Shown: piece after piece, positions 25,622-34,174 of the stretch
How the letters are laid out: every line of letters starts with the position of its first letter
How positions within the stretch are numbered: position 1 is the stretch's first letter
Origin: JAPSGM01 sp963777045
GTDB taxonomy: Bacteria; Chloroflexota; Limnocylindria; QHBO01
DNA: 64,000 nt
Assembly (NCBI GenBank): GCA_963777045.1
Contig: CAVZPD010000010.1
Span: 215,718 to 279,717, forward strand
Direction of reading: 5' to 3'
Position numbers and translations under genes: made by a program
The notes under the pieces: model-generated
What the model was told of the DNA's origin: nothing
What the model saw: only the letters and a program-made list of their open reading frames with translations
The model's database searches: none

Positions 25622-25933
25622 GTGTACGCCGACAAGACCATTCGCTGTCGAGATTGCGGAATGGACTTCGTCTTTTCAGCGGGCGAGCAGGAGTTCTACG
25701 CAGAGAAGGGGCTCGTCAACGAGCCCCAGCGCTGTCCGAGCTGCCGCGCCGTTGCCAAGCAGAACCGAGCCCTCGGGATCGGTAACGGTGGAGGGGGCGG
25801 CGGCCAGCGCGAGATGCATGCGGCGGTCTGTGCCGAGTGCGGAGGTCAGGCCCTGGTGCCCTTCCTGCCGCGCAACGATCGGCCGGTTTACTGCTCCAGC
25901 TGCTTCGACAAGGTTCGCGCCACGCGCGCCTGA
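25622..25933 (+). CDS. Small double zinc-ribbon protein (CxxC_CxxC_SSSS-like)
   Basis: A protein of 103 residues with two zinc ribbons. The first is YADKTIRCRDCGMDFVFSAGEQEFYAEKGLVNEPQRCPSCR (Cys pairs at about residues 9-12 and 35-38). The second is CAECGGQALVPFLPRNDRPVYCSSCF. The pair matches a small family common in Chloroflexota and related phyla, function unknown, probably nucleic-acid or protein binding. I favour GTG 25622 over ATG 25613 because AGGAGG (25606-25611) is 10 nt from the GTG but only 1 nt from the ATG, and the family begins at this residue. A hairpin terminator follows. Confidence 0.83.
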   Translation: MYADKTIRCRDCGMDFVFSAGEQEFYAEKGLVNEPQRCPSCRAVAKQNRALGIGNGGGGGGQREMHAAVCAECGGQALVPFLPRNDRPVYCSSCFDKVRATRA

Positions 25934-25959
25934 CGCACCAGCGGCGAGAGCGCCGACGA

Positions 25960-25992
25960 CGAGCGCCGCGGATGCGGCGCTCGTTCCGTTTT
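25960..25992 (+). terminator. Rho-independent terminator after the zinc-ribbon gene
   Basis: A perfect 10-bp stem, CGAGCGCCGC and GCGGCGCTCG, with a GGAT loop (25960-25983) is followed by TTCCGTTTT. It lies 27 bp after the stop codon and before purA. It is the clearest intrinsic terminator in the window. Confidence 0.85.
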
Positions 25993-26050
25993 CCGGTCCC
26001 GCGGGGCGCTACCATTGCCCCCTTCCCCGTAGTCGAGGTTCCGACGCTCC

Positions 26051-27412
26051 ATGTCCGTCATCGCCGTCGTCGGCGCCCAGTGGGGTGACGAGGGCAAGGG
26101 CCGGGTGGTGGACTACCTGGCAGAGGACGCGGACCTGGTGGTTCGCTACGGCGGCGGCAACAACGCCGGGCACACCGTCGTCAACCCGCACGGTCACTTC
26201 AAGCTGCACCTCATCCCGTCGGGCATCTGCTATCCGGCTACGCGCAACCTCCTGGGCAACGGCGTGGTGATCAACCCGCCCGCGCTGGTGGGGGAGCTGG
26301 ACGGGCTGCAGGCGGCCGGCATCGGCTGCGAGAACCTCGCCATCGCGGATCGTGCTCACCTGGTGATGCCGTACCACGTGCTGACCGACCAGCTCGAGGA
26401 GCGCGAGCGAGGCGCGAAGAAGCTGGGGACCACGAGCCGCGGCATCGGTCCGGCCTACGTCGACAAGGTGGCGCGCCGCGGCATCCGCGTGGTCGACCTC
26501 ATGGAGGCCGATGTCTTCCGCGCCCGCCTGCACGCCGCCCTGCAGCGTGCTCGTCGCCTGGTGGAGGGCTACTTCGGGGCTGGAGGTCCGGACGACGAGC
26601 TGCAGGGGGCCGTCGCCGAGGCCCTGGACGAGGAGCGCATCGCCGATGCCTACCTCCGCGCCGGCGAGCGGCTGCGTCCCCACGTCGTGGACGGCCAGGC
26701 CGTGGTGGATGAGGCGCTGACCGCCGGACGCAGGATCCTCCTCGAGGGACAGCTCGGGACGATGCGCGACATCGACTGGGGCACCTACCCGTACGTCACC
26801 AGCTCCAGTCCCATCCCGGGCGGCGCGAGCCTGGGGGCCGGCCTCCCGGCCGTCCGCATCGATCGCGTCCTCGGAGTCGCGAAGGCGTACACGACGGCGG
26901 TCGGCTCCGGTCCACTGCCGAGCGAGGCGAGCGACGCGGACGGCGAACGACTGCGAGAACGCGGCGTCGAGTACGGCACCTCGACCGGCCGCCCGCGTCG
27001 ATGCGGCTGGTACGACGCGGTGGCGGTTCGCTTCAGCGTCCGGCTGGCCGGGTACAGCGCCATCGCGCTGACGAAGCTCGACGTCCTCGACCGGTTCGAC
27101 CGCGTCCGGGTCTGCACCGCCTACCGCGATCCGGTGAGCGGCGACCTGCTGGAAACGGTTCCCGCATCCACGCCGCTCTACGAGCGACTGGAGCCCGTGT
27201 ACGAGGAGCTCCCCGGCTGGCAGCGCGACACGACAGACTGTCGCCGGTGGTCGGATCTGCCACCCGCCGCCCGCGGCTATGTGGAGCGCCTGGAAGCGCT
27301 CGCGGGCGTCCCGGTGAGCCACGTCAGCATTGGACCCGAGCGGCAGCAGATGATCGTGCGATCGGATGCCGGCGCCTGGGCGGCGCGCAACCTGCAGGAG
27401 GCGCCCGCATGA
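26051..27412 (+). CDS. purA: Adenylosuccinate synthetase
   Basis: A 453-residue GTP-dependent enzyme joining IMP and aspartate, the first step from IMP to AMP. The signatures are VVGAQWGDEGKGRVVDYLAE at the N-terminus, GGGNNAGHTV, the IMP/GTP loops (LGTTSRGIGPAYVDKVARRGIRV), EGQLGTMRDIDWGTYPYVTSS, and the catalytic-region TGRPRRCGWYD. The length is slightly above the usual 425-435. The LLM oxidoreductase gene overlaps its stop (ATGA), so the two are co-translated. Confidence 0.97.
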   Translation: MSVIAVVGAQWGDEGKGRVVDYLAEDADLVVRYGGGNNAGHTVVNPHGHFKLHLIPSGICYPATRNLLGNGVVINPPALVGELDGLQAAGIGCENLAIADRAHLVMPYHVLTDQLEERERGAKKLGTTSRGIGPAYVDKVARRGIRVVDLMEADVFRARLHAALQRARRLVEGYFGAGGPDDELQGAVAEALDEERIADAYLRAGERLRPHVVDGQAVVDEALTAGRRILLEGQLGTMRDIDWGTYPYVTSSSPIPGGASLGAGLPAVRIDRVLGVAKAYTTAVGSGPLPSEASDADGERLRERGVEYGTSTGRPRRCGWYDAVAVRFSVRLAGYSAIALTKLDVLDRFDRVRVCTAYRDPVSGDLLETVPASTPLYERLEPVYEELPGWQRDTTDCRRWSDLPPAARGYVERLEALAGVPVSHVSIGPERQQMIVRSDAGAWAARNLQEAPA

Positions 27413-28308
27413 AACTGGGGCTCATCGTGCCGCAGGGATGGACCGGCGAGTACGACGGCTGGGACGCCGACAGCGCCTGGTCACGGACGTTGGCCGTGGC
27501 GCGCCACGCCGACCGCATCGGCTTCGAGTCCATCTGGCTCTTCGACCACTTCCACACGGTCCCCAAGCCGACCGACGAGCTCACCTTCGAGTCGTTCGTT
27601 GCGCTCACTGCACTGGCGACGCAGACCGAGCGTGTCCGCGTGGGGCAGGTCGTCATCTGCAACGGCTTCCGCAACCCGGCGCTGACCGCGAAGATGGCCG
27701 GCACGCTGGACGTCGTCAGCGGAGGTCGCTACGAGCTCGGCATCGGCGCCGGCTGGAAGCGAGACGAGTGGCTGGCCTACGGCTACGGCTTTCCCGAGAC
27801 GCGTGAGCGGCTGGCCCAGCTGGGAGACGCGCTCGAGATCATCACGCGGATGCTCGGGCAGGGCCGAGAGCACGCCACGTACGACGGTGAGCACGCGGCG
27901 GTGCACGGCGCCATCAATCTGCCGCGCGGCCTGCAGGCACCCCGCATCCCGATCATGGTGGGTGGCAACGGGCCGAACGTGACCTGGCGACTGGCAGCGA
28001 AGTTCGCCGACGAGCTGAACCTCGACGCCATGTCGCCCGCCGAGCTGCGCGACGCGCTGCCGGTCATCAGGTCCCGCTGCGAGGAGATCGGCCGGGACCC
28101 GGACAGCCTGCGCATCAGCCTTCACGCCTGGTGGGGCGACGATGACTGGCGGACCCCGGGCGATCGCCGGATCGCCCTGCTGGGCGAGCTGGCCGACCTC
28201 GGCGTCGACCGTGTCATGGGACTCCTGCAGGAGACGGCCACCGCCGACGAGCCGATGGAGGCGCTGGCCGAGGACGCACGGGCGGCGGGCATCGCTCTGG
28301 GCGATTGA
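27409..28308 (+). CDS. LLM-class (F420-dependent type) oxidoreductase
   Basis: A 299-residue luciferase-like barrel protein. MKLGLIVPQGWTGEY opens the barrel. IGFESIWLFDHFHT, TLDVVSGGRYELGIGAGWKRDEWLAYGYGFP and IPIMVGGNGPNVTWRLAAKFADELNL are typical of the F420-dependent LLM group. F420 rather than FMN use is inferred from this resemblance. The substrate is unknown. It is translationally coupled to purA (ATGA overlap) and 31 bp upstream of the photolyase gene, which may itself bind a deazaflavin related to F420. A second LLM protein follows purD at 42597. Confidence 0.85.
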   Translation: MKLGLIVPQGWTGEYDGWDADSAWSRTLAVARHADRIGFESIWLFDHFHTVPKPTDELTFESFVALTALATQTERVRVGQVVICNGFRNPALTAKMAGTLDVVSGGRYELGIGAGWKRDEWLAYGYGFPETRERLAQLGDALEIITRMLGQGREHATYDGEHAAVHGAINLPRGLQAPRIPIMVGGNGPNVTWRLAAKFADELNLDAMSPAELRDALPVIRSRCEEIGRDPDSLRISLHAWWGDDDWRTPGDRRIALLGELADLGVDRVMGLLQETATADEPMEALAEDARAAGIALGD

Positions 28309-28339
28309 TCCCGCACGGAGACGCGACCGTACCGACAGC

Positions 28340-29818
28340 GTGACTCGCACCCCGCGACGAGCGATCGCCTGGTTTCGGCGCGACCTGCGCATCGACGACA
28401 ACAGGATGCTGGCGCTCGCCACGGCCGAGGCGGCCCAGGTCTTCCCCGTCTTCGTCGTCGATCCCGCATTGCTGGAGCGCCATGCCGAAGCAGCGGGCCG
28501 CCTGGCCTGGTTCGCCGCGAGCGTCGAAGCGCTCGCCGGCCGGCTGGGCAGCGTTGGCAGCGGCCTTCGCGTCCTCGCCGGCGATCCCGCCGCCGTCCTC
28601 ACCCGATTTGCCTCCGAGGTCGGGGCCGATGCGATCTTCGCCGGGCGCGACGAGGATCCATTTGCCGTGGCCCGTGACGAGGAGGTCGCCCGCCGCGTCG
28701 ACCTGCGCCTGGTCGATGACCAGCGGCTCCTGCCGCCGGGGGCGTTGCGCACGGCGAGCGGCGACGCGTTTCGCATCTTCACGCCGTTCCGCAACGCGCT
28801 GGGTGCTCGCCTCGCCGCGGACAGCTCCCTGGTGGCCGAATCAGTCGCGGACGTCTCGCGCCTCGCGAGGATCAGCGGGTCCCTGCCGAACGAGACCTTC
28901 CCATGGCCCGCGGCAGCAGGTCGGCTGCCGCTGGCCGGGGAGCTGGCTGCCAAGAGACGCCTGCGGAGCTTCGTGGCGAACGACCTGCGCCGCTACCGCG
29001 CCGAGCGGGACCGCCCGGATCTCGCCTCCACTTCGGGCATCAGCCCGTACCTGCGCACTGGCGCGCTTTCGGTTCGCGCGGCCTGGCGCGCCGTGCAGGC
29101 GGTCGAGCGGGACGCCGAGCTCGCTGACGACGCGGAGTTGGCGGCCAGTGCGCGGCGCTGGCGCGACGAGCTCGCCTGGCGCGAGTTCTACGCCGGCGTC
29201 CTGCTCGCGCATCCCGAGGGGATCGAGCGCGGCCTTCGTTCAGAATACCGGGGCATCGGCTGGGAGACGGGCCGGGCCGCCGATGACGCGTTCGAGGCGT
29301 GGCGCTCGGGATCGACCGGCATCCCGATCGTCGATGCCGGGATGCGCCAGCTCCGCGCCACCGGCTGGATGCACAACCGGCTGCGGCTCATCACCGCCAG
29401 CTTCCTGGTCAAGGATCTCGGCATCGACTGGCGCCGTGGCGAGGCCGCCTTCATGGAGCACCTGCTCGACGGGGACCTGTCGCAGAACAACGGCAACTGG
29501 CAGTGGGTGGCCGGCGTCGGGACCGATGCGGCGCCCTACTTCCGCATCCTCAACCCCGTCCTCCAGGGCAAGCGGTTCGACCCACAGGGCGACTTCGTGC
29601 GGGCCTGGCTGCCGGAGCTGGCCGAGCTGCCGACGCGGTTCATCCACGAGCCCTGGCTGGCCCCGCCGGGCCCGCGGCCGACCGCCTACCCCGCGCCGAT
29701 CGTCGAGCACGCCGCCGCTCGCCGGAGAGCCCTCGAGCGCTACCGGCTTGGCAGGGAGGAGATCGGGGAGCCGACCGCTGCGGACCTTCGTGCCGCGGCA
29801 ACCAGCCGGTGGAGGTAA
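28340..29818 (+). CDS. phr: Deoxyribodipyrimidine photolyase
   Basis: A 492-residue class I type photolyase that repairs UV pyrimidine dimers with blue light. The N-terminal antenna domain begins RAIAWFRRDLRIDDNRML. The FAD domain includes TSGISPYLRTGALSVRAAW, ELAWREFYAGVLLAHPE, TGIPIVDAGMRQLRATGWMHNRLRLITASFLVKDL, and LSQNNGNWQWVAGVGTDAAPYFRILNP, which holds the FAD and electron-transfer Trp residues. GTG 28340 is chosen since the upstream frame overlaps the LLM gene. It most likely belongs to the purA-LLM transcript. Its 3' end contains the first copy of a palindromic motif discussed separately. Confidence 0.95.
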   Translation: MTRTPRRAIAWFRRDLRIDDNRMLALATAEAAQVFPVFVVDPALLERHAEAAGRLAWFAASVEALAGRLGSVGSGLRVLAGDPAAVLTRFASEVGADAIFAGRDEDPFAVARDEEVARRVDLRLVDDQRLLPPGALRTASGDAFRIFTPFRNALGARLAADSSLVAESVADVSRLARISGSLPNETFPWPAAAGRLPLAGELAAKRRLRSFVANDLRRYRAERDRPDLASTSGISPYLRTGALSVRAAWRAVQAVERDAELADDAELAASARRWRDELAWREFYAGVLLAHPEGIERGLRSEYRGIGWETGRAADDAFEAWRSGSTGIPIVDAGMRQLRATGWMHNRLRLITASFLVKDLGIDWRRGEAAFMEHLLDGDLSQNNGNWQWVAGVGTDAAPYFRILNPVLQGKRFDPQGDFVRAWLPELAELPTRFIHEPWLAPPGPRPTAYPAPIVEHAAARRRALERYRLGREEIGEPTAADLRAAATSRWR

Positions 29819-29951
29819 GGACCAGGGTTCGGACGGACGGTGGCCATCGAGGCGGCGATTCGTAGTCAGGACCGGTCACCGGCTGGTGATTTCCACGACG
29901 AAACCCCGTCGCCACGGAGATTCCTGGCCGATAACACCACCAGCTGGTGGT
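29801..29951. repeat. Three copies of a CACCRGCTGGTG-type palindrome
   Basis: ACCAGCCGGTGG (29801-29812), TCACCGGCTGGTGA (29876-29889) and the perfect 16-bp palindrome ACCACCAGCTGGTGGT (29936-29951) share the core CACC(A/G)GCTGGTG or its complement. The last two are 61 bp apart centre to centre, close to six helical turns. They lie between the photolyase stop and the ArsR-type regulator and look like binding sites for a dimeric regulator. Which protein binds is unknown. Confidence 0.6.
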
Positions 29952-30008
29952 CTTGGGACGACGGCCCCGTTGCCTGATGCCGGCACCGCCGCGTATTAGA
30001 ACGCGGCT

Positions 30009-30040
30009 TGCAAAGGATGTGTTGCAAAGGTATCTTTGCA
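30009..30040 (+). promoter_or_regulatory. Operator and leaderless promoter of the ArsR-type regulator operon
   Basis: TGCAAAG (30009-30015) is followed by an inverted repeat TGCAAAG-GTAT-CTTTGCA (30023-30040). The -10 box TATCTT (30031-30036) lies inside the palindrome, 7 nt from the ATG at 30044. A dimer bound here would block RNA polymerase, so self-repression by the encoded regulator is the natural reading. Confidence 0.7.
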
Positions 30041-30043
30041 TGC

Positions 30044-30679
30044 ATGACCGATGAAGAGCGCACCCTGCCAGGAGGGTTCGACCCGCGCCGCGACGTGTTC
30101 ATCGACGCACGAAACCTGCGTGGGCTGACCCACCCCCTCCGTCTCCGCATGCTGGCCATGCTCCGCGAGCGCGGTCCGGCCACCGCCACCATGCTCGCCG
30201 AGCGGCTGGGTGAGTCGAGCGGCGCCACCAGCTACCACCTGCGCCAGCTGGCGGAATACGGCTTCGTGACGGACGACGAGACGCGCGGGCAGGGGCGCGA
30301 GCGCTGGTGGCGCTCCGCGCATCGGTCGTCCTACTTCAGCACAGCCGAGGCGGTCGACGACGAGACGCGGCTCCTCGGCGACGCCTACCTGCGCGCAGTG
30401 GTCAGGGGCGCGGCGATGCGCATGGAGGCGTGGGTCGACGCCCAGCCGACGCTTCCCGAGGCGTGGCGCGATGCCGGCACCGTATCGGACTACCGCATGC
30501 TGGCCACGCCGGAGGAGGCCAGGGCGCTGCTGGAGCGGCTGGAGACGATCGGCAACGAGATGCGCGCGACGGAGGACGAGGCGCCTCGGCCGGGAGCGCG
30601 CCGGGTCTACCTGCAGTTCCAGGTTCTCCCCGACGCCAGGGAGACCGTGGACGAGGGCGAGGATGCCGTCCATGGCTGA
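30044..30679 (+). CDS. ArsR-type helix-turn-helix transcriptional regulator
   Basis: A 211-residue regulator. Residues about 18-95 form a winged helix: IDARNLRGLTHPLRLRMLAMLRERGPATATMLAERLGESSGATSYHLRQLAEYGFV, followed by a wing (GRERWWRSAH). The C-terminal half is a helical domain without recognisable metal-binding cysteines, so it probably senses something other than a metal. It overlaps the MFS gene start by 8 bp and so controls the exporter, most likely as a repressor released by the exported compound. The palindromic operator sits over its own -10 box. Confidence 0.88.
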   Translation: MTDEERTLPGGFDPRRDVFIDARNLRGLTHPLRLRMLAMLRERGPATATMLAERLGESSGATSYHLRQLAEYGFVTDDETRGQGRERWWRSAHRSSYFSTAEAVDDETRLLGDAYLRAVVRGAAMRMEAWVDAQPTLPEAWRDAGTVSDYRMLATPEEARALLERLETIGNEMRATEDEAPRPGARRVYLQFQVLPDARETVDEGEDAVHG

Positions 30680-31955
30680 GCGGCGGCGTCGCGGCATCCT
30701 GGCGCTGTTGACCGCCAACGGCGTGTCGGCGCTCGGCACGCGGATGTCCATGCTCGCCATCCCATGGTTCGTGCTGACCACTTCGGGCAGCGCCGCGGAG
30801 ACAGGCCTGGTGGCATTCGCCGAGACGGCCCCCTACGTCCTGCTCATGGCGTTCGGCGGCCCCCTCGTCGACCGCATCGGCGCGTGGCGGGTCGCCATTG
30901 CGTCGGAGCTGATCGCCGGCGTGGCGATGGGCCTCATCCCCGCCTTGCACTTCAGCGGGGCCCTCTCGCTGCCGACCCTGGCCGTGCTGGCGGCGACCGC
31001 CGGCGGCGTGCGGGGCGCGGGCGACACCGGCAACCGCGTCCTGGTTCCAGCGCTCGCCGACGAGGCGCGGATGCCGATCGAACGTGCGGCCGGGCTGTTT
31101 GACGGCATCAGCCGGGTTGCCAGCATGCTCGGCATCCCGGCCGCGGGCCTGCTGATCGCCGCCACCTCGGCCCCCGCGGTGATCGTCATCGACGCGGCGA
31201 GCTTCGGCCTCTCCGCGCTGCTGCTCATGGCGCTCGTGCCGGCGTCGTCGCAGCCCGAGCCGCACCCCGATGAGGCCGAGGCGGGCTACCTGACACGGCT
31301 GGGCCAGGGATTCCGCCACCTTCGCGGCGACCGGCTCCTGCTGGGCATCGGCTTCATGGTGCTGGTCACGAACTTTCTGGACGCCGCCAATGGATCGGTG
31401 CTGCTGCCGCTGTGGGGCGCGGAGCGCCTGGGGAGTCCGGTCGGGATCGGCCTGATCTCCGGTGCGTTCGGCCTCGGTGCCGTGAGCGGCAACGCGGCTC
31501 TGACCTGGTTGGCTCCCCGCCTGTCTCGTCGATGGGTCTACGCGGTCGGCTTCCTGGTGGGAGGCAGTCCGCGCCTGGCGGCGATGGCGCTGCTGCACAC
31601 GGTCGAGCCGATGCTGGTCATCGGCTTCGTGGCCGGCTTCGGCGCCGGCAGCATCAACCCCATCCTGGGCGCCGTCGAGTTCGATCGGGTGCCGCGCCAC
31701 CTCCAGGCACGCGTGATAGGCGCGATCGGTGCCCTCGCCTGGGCAGGCATTCCGCTCGGCCCCGTGGTGGGCGGCGCGCTGGCGGAATCGGTCGGCCTGG
31801 CCACCACGCTATGGATCGGCGCGGGGATCTACCTGGTGACCACGCTCGTCCCGTTCGCCTTCCCGGTCTGGGCAGAGATGGACCGACGTGGCCCGCGCGC
31901 CCTCGTCGGCGGGGAGCCCTCCGGTGCGGCCCTCGACGCGCCGCGGGCGGGGTGA
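30672..31955 (+). CDS. Major facilitator superfamily exporter
   Basis: A 427-residue MFS protein with about twelve membrane helices. The conserved loop between helices 2 and 3 reads GGPLVDRIGAWRVAI, a GxLaDRxGrR-like motif A. It resembles the drug/macrolide-efflux type group found next to ArsR-type regulators (AERAAGLFDGISRVASMLGIPAAGLLIA, FGLGAVSGNAALTWLAPRLSRRWVYAVGF). ATG 30672 overlaps the regulator stop; ATG 30663 is possible. The substrate is unknown. The C-terminus is a short Pro/Ala tail. Confidence 0.85.
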   Translation: MAERRRRGILALLTANGVSALGTRMSMLAIPWFVLTTSGSAAETGLVAFAETAPYVLLMAFGGPLVDRIGAWRVAIASELIAGVAMGLIPALHFSGALSLPTLAVLAATAGGVRGAGDTGNRVLVPALADEARMPIERAAGLFDGISRVASMLGIPAAGLLIAATSAPAVIVIDAASFGLSALLLMALVPASSQPEPHPDEAEAGYLTRLGQGFRHLRGDRLLLGIGFMVLVTNFLDAANGSVLLPLWGAERLGSPVGIGLISGAFGLGAVSGNAALTWLAPRLSRRWVYAVGFLVGGSPRLAAMALLHTVEPMLVIGFVAGFGAGSINPILGAVEFDRVPRHLQARVIGAIGALAWAGIPLGPVVGGALAESVGLATTLWIGAGIYLVTTLVPFAFPVWAEMDRRGPRALVGGEPSGAALDAPRAG

Positions 31956-31962
31956 CCCGGGC

Positions 31963-31968
31963 TATACT
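31963..31968 (+). promoter_or_regulatory. -10 box of guaB3 with long leader
   Basis: TATACT lies just after the MFS stop and about 125 nt ahead of the guaB3 start. The leader contains the short ORF at 32053-32097. No clear -35 is seen. Confidence 0.45.
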
Positions 31969-32052
31969 CGCGGCACGATCCGCAGCTTCGACGCCGTGCT
32001 TCCCATTCGAGCGGTTCCATCCTGCGGCGACCACCAGGGCCCGCGACGGCTG

Positions 32053-32097
32053 ATGCCGCACGCGGGCGTTCTCGTACCTGATCGGAGGCGAGGTTGA
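32053..32097 (+). CDS. Possible 14-codon upstream ORF coupled to guaB3
   Basis: ATG at 32053 reads MPHAGVLVPDRRRG and stops at a TGA that overlaps the guaB3 TTG (TTGA). The guaB3 ribosome site (GGAGG) lies inside it. It may be a leader peptide that couples translation, or chance; the three consecutive Arg codons near the end are suggestive but not proof. Confidence 0.3.
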   Translation: MPHAGVLVPDRRRG

Positions 32098-33260
32098 TCG
32101 AGCAGCGGCCCACCCTCGGCGAGACAACCCAGCAGCGGCTGCGCCGCGCCTACGGGTTCGACGAAGTCGCGTTGGCCCCGGGTGCCGTGACGCTCGATCC
32201 TGCGGAGGTCGAGCTCGTCACCGAGATCGGTGGCAGGCGCCTCGAGATCCCGTTCATCGCGGCGGCCATGGATGCCGTCGCCGACGTCGACTTCGCGGTC
32301 CGCATGTCGCGCCACGGTGGGCTCGCCTTCGTCAACCTCGAGGGGCTCTACACGCGCTACGAGGACGCCGGGCCGATCATCGAGCGCGTCGCTGCCGCCG
32401 AAAACGGGCAGCAGGCCGGCGCGATCCTGGCGGATGCCTACGCCGCGCCGGTCCGCGACGAGCTGATCGCGGCGCTCATCACCCGCATCAAGGCGCAGGG
32501 TGCCATTGCGGCCGTCGCGACCACGCCGGCCTCGGCCTGGCACCACGCGGAGATCGCCGCCGCGGCCGGGGCGGACCTCTTCCTGGTCCAGTCCCAGGTC
32601 TCCAGCGCACGCCACATCTCCACCTCGACCCGGGTCCTGTCGCTGGCCGACCTCACCGGCGGCCTGCAGCTGCCCGTCCTGGTCGGCAACACGGTCAGCG
32701 GTGAGGCCGCCTACCAGCTGATGCACCAGGGAGCCGCAGCCGTCCTGGTCGGGGTCGGTCCCGGGGCCGCCTGCACCACGCGCGAGGTGCTGGGCATCGG
32801 CGTACCCCAGGTGAGCGCCACCCTGGAGGTCGCCGCCGCCCGGGATCGCTACGCCGACGAGACCGGTCGCTACGTGGCGGTCATCACCGACGGCGGCATG
32901 AAGACCGGCGGCGACGTCGCCAAGGCGATCGCTTCGGGGGCCGATGCGGTCATGCTCGGCTCGCCGTTCGCCGGCGCCAGCGAGGCGCCCGGGCGTGGCT
33001 TCAACTGGGGCATGGCCGCACCGTCGGCGACCCTCCCGCGCGGAACGCGGATCCGCCTTGGCGAGCGGCTGCCGCTGGAGCAGATCCTGTTCGGACCGGC
33101 GGCCACCCAGCACGGCACGCAGAACCTGGTCGGCGCCCTGCGCCAGTCGATGGCGGCACTCGGCGCTCGGACCATCCGCGAGATGCACGACGTGGAGATG
33201 GTCATCGCGCCGTCGATCGTCACCGAGGGCAAGTCCTGGCAGCTGGCCGGGCGCGACTAG
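32094..33260 (+). CDS. guaB3: GuaB3-family IMP dehydrogenase-related protein
   Basis: A 388-residue barrel protein of the IMPDH/GMP reductase superfamily, GuaB3 type, without CBS domains. It starts RRAYGFDEVALAPGAVTLDPAEVEL and has EIPFIAAAMDAV, GGLAFVNLEGLYTRYED, and the catalytic-Cys loop GVGPGAACTTREVLGIGVPQ, followed by AVITDGGMKTGGDVAKAIASGADAVMLGSPFAG. It probably acts in guanine nucleotide metabolism, though the exact reaction of GuaB3 is not settled. GTYGG-like N-terminal features and a classical GuaB are absent from the window. TTG 32094 follows GGAGG by about 5 nt. The MBL gene follows with its own promoter. Confidence 0.88.
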   Translation: MIEQRPTLGETTQQRLRRAYGFDEVALAPGAVTLDPAEVELVTEIGGRRLEIPFIAAAMDAVADVDFAVRMSRHGGLAFVNLEGLYTRYEDAGPIIERVAAAENGQQAGAILADAYAAPVRDELIAALITRIKAQGAIAAVATTPASAWHHAEIAAAAGADLFLVQSQVSSARHISTSTRVLSLADLTGGLQLPVLVGNTVSGEAAYQLMHQGAAAVLVGVGPGAACTTREVLGIGVPQVSATLEVAAARDRYADETGRYVAVITDGGMKTGGDVAKAIASGADAVMLGSPFAGASEAPGRGFNWGMAAPSATLPRGTRIRLGERLPLEQILFGPAATQHGTQNLVGALRQSMAALGARTIREMHDVEMVIAPSIVTEGKSWQLAGRD

Positions 33261-33320
33261 CCGCCCCTCTCCTCACGCCGCGCCAGCTCAACCGCGCCCT
33301 GCTGGCCCGCTAGCTCGGGG

Positions 33321-33326
33321 TAGCAT
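33321..33326 (+). promoter_or_regulatory. -10 box of the metallo-beta-lactamase-fold gene (leaderless)
   Basis: TAGCAT lies 7 nt before the GTG at 33334. This is the standard leaderless spacing of the window. Confidence 0.55.
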
Positions 33327-33333
33327 TGGGCAC

Positions 33334-34170
33334 GTGACCGGCACCGATGTGAGCGCCTGGCAGGAAGTAGCGGACCGCGTCTTCGTGCGGCGCTACGACT
33401 TCCTCGACCAGTCGATCGGGGCCGTCGTCGGGGCCGGCGGGGCCGTCGTGGTCGATACGCGCGCCACCCATCGGCAGGCGGACGAACTCCTGGCCGATTT
33501 CCGCTCGCTGACACGGGCGCCGATCAGCGTCGTGAACACGCACCACCACTGGGACCACACCTTCGGCAACGCCCGCTTCCTGCCGGCGCCGATCTGGGGT
33601 CACGACCGATGCGCGGAGGTGCTCCGTAGCGGCGGCGAGACGATGCGGCGCCGGCTGATGGCCGAGCTGCCGGAGCTTGCCGCCGAGCTGGGGCGGGCCG
33701 AGATCGTCCCGCCGACCCATACCTTCGACGAGATCGCGACCCTGGATCTCGGCGACCGCAAGGTCGAGTTGCGCTACCTGGGCCACGGGCACACCGACAA
33801 CGACATCGTGGCGCTGGTGCCGGACGCCGGTGTCATGTTCGCGGGCGATCTCCTCGAGAACGGCGCCCCGCCATCATTCGGCGATGCGTATCCGCTCGCC
33901 TGGTCCGAGACGGTGGGAGAGCGGCTGCTGCCACTCGTGCGCGACGTGGTCATCCCCGGACACGGCATGCCTGCCGGACGGGACTTCGCCGAGCGCCAGG
34001 CAGGGGAGCTGGCCCTGCTGGCGGAGCTGCTCCGCAGTTCGCTCTCGGGGGTCATCGGCCTCGAGGAGGTGATGGCCGCCTCGCCGTACCCGGCCGACGT
34101 GACGCGCATCGCGGTCGACCGGGGCCACCACGAGGTTGAGAACCCGCCACACCACCCGCGCGGCGGCTGA
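33334..34170 (+). CDS. Metallo-beta-lactamase-fold hydrolase
   Basis: A 278-residue soluble hydrolase with the metal motif HHHWDHTFG (HxHxDH), the second-metal Asp/His set GHGHTDND and FAGDLLENG, and VIPGHGMPAG. These motifs place it in the general MBL-fold family (glyoxalase II-like or lactonase-like), not among true antibiotic-hydrolysing enzymes on sequence alone. There is no signal peptide, so it acts in the cytoplasm. GTG 33334 is set by the leaderless promoter. The end is histidine- and proline-rich. The convergent GyrI-like gene ends 4 bp after its stop. Confidence 0.87.
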   Translation: MTGTDVSAWQEVADRVFVRRYDFLDQSIGAVVGAGGAVVVDTRATHRQADELLADFRSLTRAPISVVNTHHHWDHTFGNARFLPAPIWGHDRCAEVLRSGGETMRRRLMAELPELAAELGRAEIVPPTHTFDEIATLDLGDRKVELRYLGHGHTDNDIVALVPDAGVMFAGDLLENGAPPSFGDAYPLAWSETVGERLLPLVRDVVIPGHGMPAGRDFAERQAGELALLAELLRSSLSGVIGLEEVMAASPYPADVTRIAVDRGHHEVENPPHHPRGG

Positions 34171-34174
34171 GGCG

